DNA of 32,377 bases from a virus. The notes below the pieces were generated by a model. That model was not told where the DNA came from, made no database searches, and saw nothing but the letters and a program-made list of their open reading frames with translations. The DNA is taken from positions 1-32,377 of the IMG/VR virus record IMGVR_UViG_3300030101_004750; one strand, written 5' to 3'. Within the stretch, counting starts at the first letter, position 1. Every line of letters starts with the position of its first letter. This document shows, one piece after another, positions 7,299 to 12,503 of this stretch. Position numbers and translations under genes: made by a program.

Positions 7299-7509
7299 CT
7301 CGCCGAAACATTACACCAGTGGCGGCATTGAGGCGATTGATTTCATTCGAGCAAAGTTAGGAGCCAGAGGGTTTACGGCTTACTGCATCGGGAATTGCTT
7401 CAAATATTTGAGTCGCTACGGGTTAAAGGGTGGCGTGGATGATTTAGAAAAATGTAAAAAATATTTAGAGTGGGCGATTGACAATGAAAGAGATCGATTG
7501 GGAAGCTGA
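7282..7509 (+). CDS. DUF3310 family protein
   Basis: This 75-residue protein starts INSPKHYTSGGIEAIDFIRA and contains YCIGNCFKYLSRYGLKGGVDDLEKCKKYLEWAI, which matches the DUF3310 pattern (PxHY, IG..xKY, R...K.G..DL.KA..YL). DUF3310 proteins are common small phage proteins, often annotated as nucleotide kinase-like, though the biochemical role is uncertain. The ATG at 7282 overlaps the previous gene by 17 bases and was chosen because the conserved domain begins here. Confidence 0.82.
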   Translation: MSNLINSPKHYTSGGIEAIDFIRAKLGARGFTAYCIGNCFKYLSRYGLKGGVDDLEKCKKYLEWAIDNERDRLGS

Positions 7510-8113
7510 AGAGCGTGAATTTTACGCTTTGAAGCCTGTTAAGACGAAACAAAAAAAACCAACAAAACAACAAAAAAAAGAGCAAAGGGCGCATTGGGAT
7601 ATGGTTAAAAAAGTTTTTAAAGATGAGGTGGCAGCTGATAAAAAGAGTTGGGAACCTTGGTACCGGGATTTGCTTGCACCTCTTAATGCGGCGAAAGAAC
7701 GCATGGACAAAAGGTGGGGTACCGGGAGACTCAAAAAGTTGGTGAGTCCTAAAACTCTCAAGATGTTCCAAGGTGTCGAGGATGATTTGAATGATGCTAT
7801 TGCCAAAAAAGATGAAGATAAGCTCATTCGTAAATCTACAAATTTAATTCGAGGGCTTGAGGTTATGGATCAGGAAGCCAGTCAAAAACATAAAACTTTT
7901 GAAGTGCCTCATGTTTTGGAAGGACAACTACCCAATAAAAAGTTTTTTGGGATTGTCAGGACTGAGGAAGATAGAGAAGCGTTGCAGCCACTCGCTCCAA
8001 ATGTCATCTATAGCATTAATGAAATCGCTCAGATCATCCACAAATTTGATCCTGATGGATTAGGCGCTGAACTCAAAAAAGATTTTAACAGCAAATTGGA
8101 AAGTGTTGAATGA
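7484..8113 (+). CDS. Hypothetical charged protein (209 aa)
   Basis: This protein was not recognised. It is lysine- and glutamate-rich, with a basic stretch near residues 16-30 (KTKQKKPTKQQKKEQRAHW) and long predicted helices. ATG 7484 was preferred over TTG 7478. Its start overlaps the DUF3310 gene by 26 bases and its stop lies directly before the methyltransferase fragment. A structural or DNA-bound helper role is possible, but nothing in the sequence decides it. Confidence 0.65.
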   Translation: MKEIDWEAEEREFYALKPVKTKQKKPTKQQKKEQRAHWDMVKKVFKDEVAADKKSWEPWYRDLLAPLNAAKERMDKRWGTGRLKKLVSPKTLKMFQGVEDDLNDAIAKKDEDKLIRKSTNLIRGLEVMDQEASQKHKTFEVPHVLEGQLPNKKFFGIVRTEEDREALQPLAPNVIYSINEIAQIIHKFDPDGLGAELKKDFNSKLESVE

Positions 8114-8230
8114 ATGAAAGTGATCGATTTGTTCAGCGGTATTGGTGGATTTTCGCTAGGGTTGGAAGCTGTTGGTTTTCAAACCGTCCAGTTTGTCGAG
8201 CAAGATCCTTTTTGCCAATATGAGTATTAA
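8114..8230 (+). pseudogene. N-terminal stump of a C5-cytosine DNA methyltransferase
   Basis: The 38 codons encode MKVIDLFSGIGGFSLGLE and FVEQDPFCQ, that is, intact motif I (SAM binding, FxGxG) and motif II of the Dcm/HhaI family. The frame then stops before motif IV (the catalytic Pro-Cys), so it cannot be an active enzyme. The stop lies 11 bases inside the Mom-type gene, and the matching C-terminal motif X is found at 8904-9023. Together they show that the middle of the methyltransferase gene was replaced. Confidence 0.85.
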
Positions 8231-8891
8231 AAATAAATATTTTGTAAGATTTATTTCTAGCTCAGAAACTTGGGAGTGGTTTTTGCGTAAACATTATGCA
8301 AAAAGAATACCTCATATCGTTCATTGTTTAGGTTTATTTGACGCTGATAAAGTTTTACAAGGTGTTATCAGTTTTGGAATATCCGCATCACCCTCTCTGG
8401 TTTGTGGAGCTTTTAACGGCAAATATAAAGATATCTTTTTAGAATTAAATAGGTTGTGCATTAATGACCATTTAGACAAAAATGTTTTAAGTTTTTTTGT
8501 AGGTCAATCACTTAATCTTTTAAAAAAACCTAAAGCCATAGTTTCATACGCAGATACGTCACTAGGTCATCATGGGTACATCTATCAAGCCACCAACTGG
8601 ATATATACTGGGTTGTCTGACGCTCATAAAGAATGGAGAATGTTCGGTAGCAATTTACATAGCAAACCGCTTTGTGAAAAATACAATTTGGAAGAGAGAA
8701 AAAATAATCCAAACAAATTTTATTTTATTGATCGACCTAGAAAGCATCGGTATTTTTATTTTGTGGGAAATCGCAAAGAAAAACGAGAAATGAGAGATTC
8801 GTTGAGTTATGCGGTTTTGCCTTATCCAAAAGGAGATAACAAACGATATGATTCAAGTTATATCCCAAGCGTGCAAAGAGTATTATTTTAA
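8220..8891 (+). CDS. mom: Mom-family DNA adenine-modification protein
   Basis: This 223-residue protein carries the signature of the Mom family (a GNAT-fold enzyme from phage Mu that converts adenine to a methylcarbamoylated form and so blocks many restriction enzymes): LELNRLCINDHLDKNVLSFF near residues 76-95, then YADTSLGHHGYIYQATNW and YTGLSD near 109-132. The start at 8220 is an ATG overlapping the methyltransferase stump; the open frame back to 8172 is only a shadow of that stump. Unlike in Mu, no Com-like activator gene is visible next to it. It replaces the central part of a cytosine methyltransferase gene. Confidence 0.85.
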   Translation: MSIKNKYFVRFISSSETWEWFLRKHYAKRIPHIVHCLGLFDADKVLQGVISFGISASPSLVCGAFNGKYKDIFLELNRLCINDHLDKNVLSFFVGQSLNLLKKPKAIVSYADTSLGHHGYIYQATNWIYTGLSDAHKEWRMFGSNLHSKPLCEKYNLEERKNNPNKFYFIDRPRKHRYFYFVGNRKEKREMRDSLSYAVLPYPKGDNKRYDSSYIPSVQRVLF

Positions 8892-8903
8892 CAAAATTAA
8901 ACA

Positions 8904-9023
8904 ATGAATGAAAAAGATCGAGGACAAAAATTGAAGGGGCTGGGGAACGCTGTTGTTCCACCTCTGATAGCAAAAATCGGAGCGTTGATAATGGAATATG
9001 AGATGCAAATTGATCATGAATAA
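8904..9023 (+). pseudogene. C-terminal stump of a C5-cytosine DNA methyltransferase
   Basis: The 39 codons contain KLKGLGNAVVPPLIAKIGAL, which is motif X of C5 methyltransferases (GNAVxPPxxxxIG), the segment that completes the SAM-binding domain at the protein's end. The frame has acquired an ATG at 8904 but encodes only this tail. It overlaps the next small gene by 8 bases, as an intact methyltransferase gene would, so the downstream junction looks original. Confidence 0.82.
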
Positions 9024-9207
9024 ATTATACGTTTTCACCCATCCGACCGACAAAACTTTTTCTTTTAAAATTTTCGGACAATTGACTCAACAAATGTTGG
9101 ACAAAATGATTTGTAGCTTGCAAGGGAATTATGCGGTTAGGGAATATATGAAGGGAGACACAGAATATGAGCGATTTGTTGAATCCAATTATTCAAAAAA
9201 ATCTTAA
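9016..9207 (+). CDS. Small hypothetical protein (63 aa)
   Basis: This protein (MNKLYVFTHPTDKTFSFKIF and onward) was not recognised. It may be a small alpha/beta protein. Its ATG at 9016 overlaps the methyltransferase tail, and its 3' end overlaps the next gene by 41 bases, so it sits in a coupled series. No motif suggests a function. Confidence 0.55.
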   Translation: MNKLYVFTHPTDKTFSFKIFGQLTQQMLDKMICSLQGNYAVREYMKGDTEYERFVESNYSKKS

Positions 9208-9844
9208 TTTACTTCGCAAAAATCACCTTACCAGCCGACAAAATTTTTACTCTTTCAAAAGAGCTTGTGAGGAAGATTGTTGTTCGGTTCGTTTAAATCT
9301 TAAATCGATGCAACATGGTCGGTGGTTCAGACAACCGGGCGTGAGTTGTGTTGTCAGGGATGAGGATGAAACGATTGGGATTGAGGTGGTCACCAAGTCA
9401 ATCACTTTGAGAGTTCTCACTCGATTCGATGAGCACAGCGATTTGGACACCAAAATTCTGATTGTGCAAAGTGCCGGGATATTCATTCCGGCGAAAGTGA
9501 GAGATGTTTCAAGCCAGAGTATCAAAAAAGCCGATCTTTTCATTGCAATCGGGGCCAAAAAACCCATCATAAAAACACAACAAGACATAGTAAGAGCTTG
9601 GCCTGATTTCGAGATTCCTGACCAGTTGATTGTGGATTTGGTGCAGAGATTTTGGAACACTCAAACACCCTTATCGTTGCATTTGTCGGTAGGGGTGGAT
9701 AGACACCTGCCAACACAAATGAATTTGGGTTATCAAATCGATGAGAGGCGTTCTAGGGACGCTGTGAGGCATTTGATAGGGCGTAAGGTACTTACCCTAT
9801 CAGTTCACCCGATAAGTGGCTTAAAAGGCTTGCGTGTGGCTTAA
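9167..9844 (+). CDS. Hypothetical protein (225 aa)
   Basis: This protein was not recognised. It has a basic first half with a Cys-rich stretch (CEEDCCSVRLNLKSMQHGRW) and a central beta-rich part (KILIVQSAGIFIPAKVRDVS). The ATG has AGGGAG upstream (about 9152-9157). The last 70 bases of the gene contain a nested inverted repeat, described separately. It is the last gene of the early rightward block before a regulatory gap. Confidence 0.65.
   Translation: MSDLLNPIIQKNLNLLRKNHLTSRQNFYSFKRACEEDCCSVRLNLKSMQHGRWFRQPGVSCVVRDEDETIGIEVVTKSITLRVLTRFDEHSDLDTKILIVQSAGIFIPAKVRDVSSQSIKKADLFIAIGAKKPIIKTQQDIVRAWPDFEIPDQLIVDLVQRFWNTQTPLSLHLSVGVDRHLPTQMNLGYQIDERRSRDAVRHLIGRKVLTLSVHPISGLKGLRVA
9775..9801. repeat. 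Nested inverted repeat inside the end of the preceding gene
   Basis: GATAGGG (9775-9781) pairs with CCCTATC (9795-9801), and inside it TAAG (984-87 of this block, i.e. 9784-9787) pairs with CTTA (9791-9794), leaving a two-base bulge and a three-base loop. No T-run follows, so it is not a normal terminator; RNA processing, a pause site or a protein site are possible. Confidence 0.45.
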
Positions 9845-10014
9845 AGTGTTGTTTTGGTGTTGGGCGAGTCTGATGCTTGTCTGTGCAATGGGGCGAATTA
9901 TCTTTTTTTTCCTAATATAACTAATATAAGGTATACAAGTGTATACCAATTTGATATACTAGATCTATTGGGGTTGCAGCTCTACTTTTTAAAACTTTTT
10001 AGGAGAAAGATGAA
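9845..10014 (+). promoter_or_regulatory. Non-coding control region of the MORN gene
   Basis: The region holds two tandem copies of CTAATATAA (9912-9920 and 9921-9929) followed at once by a perfect palindrome, GGTATAC and GTATACC around AAGT (9930-9947). A ribosome site AGGAG lies at 10001-10005. The palindrome has the size and symmetry of a dimeric repressor operator. No consensus -35/-10 pair is clear; TATACT at 9955-9960 could be a -10 box. Confidence 0.5.
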
Positions 10015-10365
10015 ATGACTAAAACAGCAAAAATAAGCGACACAGTTATTAAATATTCGGGTTCATATAACAAGCAGGGCTTATATCACGGACAAGGAAC
10101 CGCATACTTTTATGACGGAGGGAAGTATATTGGGGAATGGAAGGATGGCAAAAAGCACGGTGTAGGTAGATCCCGTTATGCGACAGGAGCCGTATATGTT
10201 GGAGAATTTAGAGACAACAAAAGACATGGAAAGGGTTGTATTGGTTATCCAAGTGGAGCCATGATAGCTGGTGATTTTAAAACCGATGTGGTTAAGGTTG
10301 ACTCATCAAGTGGAAAACAATATTTACTAAAATACTCCCTTGAAACCGATCCTGCGACCGTCTAG
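10015..10365 (+). CDS. MORN-repeat protein
   Basis: This 116-residue protein contains about three MORN-type repeats (consensus YxGxxxxGxxHGxG): LYHGQGTAYFYDGGKYIGEW, KDGKKHGVGRSRYATGAVYV and FRDNKRHGKGCIGYPSGA. MORN repeats form elongated beta-hairpin arrays that often mediate protein or membrane contact; they have no known enzymatic activity on their own. Start chosen by AGGAG 9 bases upstream. It has its own palindrome upstream and a strong hairpin downstream, and so looks like an independently expressed 'moron', possibly active in the lysogen. Confidence 0.82.
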   Translation: MTKTAKISDTVIKYSGSYNKQGLYHGQGTAYFYDGGKYIGEWKDGKKHGVGRSRYATGAVYVGEFRDNKRHGKGCIGYPSGAMIAGDFKTDVVKVDSSSGKQYLLKYSLETDPATV

Positions 10366-10390
10366 CAAATTTTTTCGTGGAAAAGATAAC

Positions 10391-10424
10391 GCAACCTAGG
10401 GAGTTTGCAGACTCCATAGGTTGC
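10391..10424. repeat. Strong hairpin downstream of the MORN gene
   Basis: GCAACCTA (10391-10398) pairs with 10417-10424 and GGAGT (10400-10404) with ACTCC (10411-10415), with one unpaired base on each side and a six-base loop: 13 pairs in all. No T-run follows on the plus strand. It may be a transcript-stabilising structure, an RNA processing site or a partial terminator. Confidence 0.6.
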
Positions 10425-10454
10425 TAACCACAAAATCATTTAGGAGATGAATTT

Positions 10455-10769
10455 ATGGCTATTAAGCAGTTTATAAGAATGCAAGCATTTATGTCGGATT
10501 ATTGGAGTCAAGCTCCAGAGACAGGGCGTAATGCTTTGTATCAGATTTATAATGATGTCGAGATTAAGCTCGTTCCCAATTACCAAGCGAATCAGGTGTC
10601 GATTGACGCCATTGAAGCTCAAACCAGTCAGAAGATGAGCCAAGCATTGACTTGGATCAGCAATCTCGCTGATAAGCACAAAATTAAGATTAGTCGGGTC
10701 AGAGGAACGTATGGTAGACGCAAACAACAACAACGGAGGGACAGGCAATGGACGCAACTGAGCTTTTGA
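10455..10769 (+). CDS. Hypothetical protein (104 aa)
   Basis: This protein was not recognised. It is preceded by a clear Shine-Dalgarno (AGGAG at 10442-10446). The protein is mainly helical with a very basic, Arg/Gln-rich tail (GRRKQQQRRDRQWTQ), suggesting nucleic-acid contact. It overlaps the excisionase-like gene by 22 bases and is probably coexpressed with it. Confidence 0.65.
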   Translation: MAIKQFIRMQAFMSDYWSQAPETGRNALYQIYNDVEIKLVPNYQANQVSIDAIEAQTSQKMSQALTWISNLADKHKIKISRVRGTYGRRKQQQRRDRQWTQLSF

Positions 10770-10930
10770 GTGTGAGGAAGGTGTCGGAGATTGAGGGCGT
10801 TCATCGGACTTATATTTATAAATTGATAAAAGAAGGACGAATTGAAACAATAGCAATTGGGGATAGAATATTTATCCCCAAAAGCTATCAAATCAAGCCC
10901 AAAGGTGAGGTTAAAAATGTAACAGTTTGA
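10748..10930 (+). CDS. Excisionase/HTH_17-like DNA-binding protein
   Basis: This 60-residue protein reads LLSVRKVSEIEGVHRTYIYK, then LIKEGRIETIAIGDRIFIPKS, the pattern of the HTH_17 excisionase/MerR-like winged helix (helix-turn-helix, then a wing with the conserved 'GRI...IGDRxFIP'). Such proteins act as recombination directionality factors or as small repressors. It lies far from the integrase but directly upstream of a promoter-like region with GTAACA half-sites, one of which overlaps its own 3' end. Start set by GGAGGGACAGG just upstream. Confidence 0.78.
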   Translation: MDATELLSVRKVSEIEGVHRTYIYKLIKEGRIETIAIGDRIFIPKSYQIKPKGEVKNVTV

Positions 10931-11015
10931 TACATCTGTTTTTGCCGTATTCCCCCCTATAACCCCCATATATACTTTTTTAAGGTTTGACGTAACAAAC
11001 TGTTACATTTAAAGC
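10915..11015 (+). promoter_or_regulatory. Candidate promoter/operator upstream of Q-like gene
   Basis: A 15-bp perfect inverted pair lies at 10915-10929 and 10996-11010 (arms AAATGTAACAGTTTG and its complement). Within the right arm region GTAACA (10992-10997) and TGTTAC (11001-11006) form a small palindrome placed just after a TTGACG -35-like box (10987-10992). The -10 (TAAAGC at 11010) is weak. The arrangement suggests a promoter blocked by a dimeric DNA-binding protein, perhaps the adjacent HTH protein. Confidence 0.45.
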
Positions 11016-11173
11016 TGTCTGGTTTTTGATTGCGGAGCACCTCTAACGAGGTGCTGTCCTCACAAAAACTAGACGGTTTTGTGGGCGTTAGATTGATTTA
11101 GCAAATTAGAAGCTAGTCATAGCTGTCTGATTGTGTGTATCATTAGAACATACAAATCATACAGTGAGTATGT
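11011..11173 (+). other. Structured untranslated leader before the Q-like gene
   Basis: No gene is visible. A GC-rich hairpin (AGCACCTC 11036-11043 with GAGGTGCT 11048-11055, loop TAAC) is followed by a second stem (11059-11067 with 11077-11085). The first loop region CTAACG is complementary to CGTTAG at 11086-11091, so a pseudoknot is possible. A 9-bp direct repeat AGCTGTCTG (11013-11021, 11121-11129) brackets both stems. CATAC/GTATG (11058 of the small stem begins at 11158; pair 11158-11162 with 11168-11172) flanks the ribosome site before the GTG start. Confidence 0.45.
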
Positions 11174-11533
11174 GTGGAACAGTCATTGAAACAAGTGCAA
11201 CACATTTTAACTCTTTGGGCTCGATGGATGCGAGAAGATTCCTTTTATTCAGAGCTTGGATACAGTCAAAGTTGTTGTAGCGGTGTTCGCTTCGGCAGCA
11301 CAGATTGGGACTCGATGCTCGAAGAGATTGATGATCGTCTTGTTCGGGCCACGGATGCGATCATTGATGATTTGAGCTTGATTCATGAGAAAGCTATACT
11401 CGTTGCTTATTTGAATGTGAGCACTGACCAGGGAGTTGGAGCCCAAGAGATTGAAGCTGCGGAGCTCAAGGTCATTGAGGGTTTGAAAAGAAAAGATTTG
11501 TGGATTGAGCCGGAGGTGTTGCAATCGGCTTAA
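11174..11533 (+). CDS. Antiterminator Q-like protein
   Basis: This 119-residue protein resembles the phage antitermination protein Q/RinA-like group: an N-terminal ILTLWARWMREDSFYSELGY stretch followed by a Ser/Gly-rich loop, then an IDDRLVRATDAIIDDL helix. These proteins switch on late genes by modifying RNA polymerase at a promoter or by activating it. Here the gene is followed 20 bases later by a double hairpin terminator, then by the packaging genes, matching the Q-terminator-late-operon plan. It starts with GTG at 11174. The family call is based on pattern only. Confidence 0.65.
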   Translation: MEQSLKQVQHILTLWARWMREDSFYSELGYSQSCCSGVRFGSTDWDSMLEEIDDRLVRATDAIIDDLSLIHEKAILVAYLNVSTDQGVGAQEIEAAELKVIEGLKRKDLWIEPEVLQSA

Positions 11534-11553
11534 AATTGTGATAGCTTCGGTGG

Positions 11554-11601
11554 TGGAGCATTGTGCTCCAAGATAATCGCTCACCGGAGCGATTTTTTTT
11601 T
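11554..11601 (+). terminator. Double-hairpin terminator after the Q-like gene
   Basis: A first stem TGGAGCA/TGCTCCA (11554-11560 with 11564-11570, loop TTG) is followed by ATCGCTC (11576-11582) pairing with GAGCGAT (11587-11593) and a run of nine Ts including the last stem base (11593-11601). This is a strong intrinsic terminator and is a plausible target for antitermination. Confidence 0.85.
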
Positions 11602-11624
11602 GCTCAACGATTGAGGAGATGATC

Positions 11625-11738
11625 ATGCCAAGAGGTATGGGAACTTATGGTTCAAAGCGTGGTAGACCGCCGAAGAAAAAGCCGATGCAAAGTGGGAAAT
11701 CAAGGTCGAAACGAAGTTATTAAATTATGATTCTTAAC
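11625..11738 (+). CDS. Tiny AT-hook-like protein (37 aa)
   Basis: This gene is preceded by a clear Shine-Dalgarno (GAGGAG at 11613-11618). The product starts PRGMGTYGSKRGRPPKKKPM; KRGRPPKKK has the Arg-Gly-Arg-Pro core of an AT-hook, a short minor-groove-binding element. Short proteins of this 'MPxGxGTYGxxxGRP' form are, as far as I recall, common in phage genomes near packaging genes. Function unknown; DNA binding is inferred. Confidence 0.6.
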
Positions 11739-12089
11739 GTCAAAAAGTTTTATAAACGTCAAACTGTTAGAATTGTGGGATTGAGGGACGATTTTAAACA
11801 CTCTTATTTTAGCTTCTGAACAGCCAAGTTATCCACAATTTAGGGCGTTTTAGCCCTCAAATGCCTAGTTATCCACAGGCAAACACTGCCTAAATAGTAA
11901 TCACGAAATTATTGTTTATAATCATTAGTTTACATCGATGTCGCATAACATCTATTATGTAAACTTTTAGGTTAAGTTATTGATTTGTAACGAATTATTA
12001 TTATATGTGGGGGGATCAAGGTACCGGGGGGGGGATATTTTGCAGGTCGCAGTCGCTATCTACCCTCGCAATCACATCAGAGGTGAATT
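11739..12089. other. Candidate replication origin, non-coding
   Basis: No gene is visible for 350 bases. Two perfect DnaA boxes, TTATCCACA, lie at 11829-11837 and 11869-11877, 40 bp apart in the same direction, and between them AGGGC/GCCCT can form a small hairpin. An AT-rich tract follows, with TATAAT at 11917-11922 and a nested inverted repeat: AGTTTACAT (11927-11935) with 11957-11965, and GATGT (11937-11941) with ACATC (11948-11952). Then come two G-runs at 12009-12034. DnaA boxes beside an AT-rich zone are the usual marks of a DnaA-dependent origin. A late promoter could also lie here. Confidence 0.55.
12009..12034 (+). repeat. G-runs (six and nine Gs) before the terminase genes
   Basis: G6 at 12009-12014, GG at 12020-12021 and G9 at 12026-12034 stand out in an AT-rich neighbourhood. 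They may form a G-quadruplex on the plus strand, or be part of a packaging (pac) signal next to TerS. A homopolymer of this length is also prone to sequencing error. Confidence 0.4.
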
Positions 12090-12407
12090 TTGAAAAAAAA
12101 GACGATCACATCGGCTCGAAATTTAACGGGACAACGAGGTCACGGTGGACGAATCGCAACAACGTGGTCGAAGGTTGCGATGCAGAAAGTTCACTCAAAA
12201 GCCGACCTTATAGCCGAGCGATTAGTAAAAATAGCACTAACCGACACACATCCCGGTCAAATGGCAGCCATTAAATTGTGTATGGATCGACTCGTTCCAG
12301 TAACAAAAGCCGTGGACGCCGATGCGTTGGCTGGAAAAAGCGTCAGCATTAACATTTCTGTTGAAGGTGTTAAAAAAGACGAGGGTCGGTTGATTGAACA
12401 AGGATAA
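12090..12407 (+). CDS. terS: Small terminase subunit (putative)
   Basis: This 105-residue protein precedes the large terminase, the normal place for TerS, which recognises the packaging site and recruits TerL. It is basic at the N-terminus, with a helical core (SKADLIAERLVKIALTDTHP, then GQMAAIKLCMDRLVPVTKAV) and a beta-type C-terminal strand (SVSINISVEGV) that in other TerS proteins contacts TerL. The start is TTG, chosen because of the AGAGGTG site at 12080-12086. Nothing else in the window fits TerS. Confidence 0.72.
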   Translation: MKKKTITSARNLTGQRGHGGRIATTWSKVAMQKVHSKADLIAERLVKIALTDTHPGQMAAIKLCMDRLVPVTKAVDADALAGKSVSINISVEGVKKDEGRLIEQG

Positions 12408-12410
12408 AAA

Positions 12411-12503
12411 ATGAAATATTGGATATTAATTTTTGCACTTATGTTTTTGCCAACCGCAGCACAATCGCATCATTCGCACGAAAGCCAAATAGAAGCGAAG
12501 TGA
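12411..12503 (+). CDS. Hidden 30-aa signal-peptide microprotein
   Basis: ATG 12411 has AAGGA seven bases upstream. The product MKYWILIFALMFLPTAAQSH is followed by HSHESQIEAK: a charged start, a hydrophobic core and an AQS-type cleavage site, then a His-rich tail. It fills the gap between TerS and TerL, and its stop overlaps the TerL GTG start (GTGA), so it may couple TerL translation. It may be exported or membrane-inserted; a His-rich tail could bind metal. Real expression is not proved. Confidence 0.55.
   Translation: MKYWILIFALMFLPTAAQSHHSHESQIEAK

Noticed and set aside
7400-7827. Minus-strand frames under the charged 209-aa gene
   Set aside because: Phe/Leu-rich shadows of Lys/Glu-rich coding sequence; no start context.
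8172-8219. Upstream extension of the mom frame by 16 codons
   Set aside because: It lies wholly within the methyltransferase stump in another frame; the Mom-type sequence starts at the ATG at 8220.
10870-10878. Third DnaA box (TTATCCCCA)
   Set aside because: One mismatch at a key position and it lies in a coding region far from the other two.
12005-12274. Plus-strand open frame through the G-runs and TerS start
   Set aside because: Out of frame with TerS, low-complexity Ser/Asn-rich product with no ribosome site; TerS is better supported.
12419-12499. TTG-start N-terminal extension of TerL
   Set aside because: The added 27 residues are not TerL-like and shadow the signal-peptide frame; the conserved start lies at GTG 12500.
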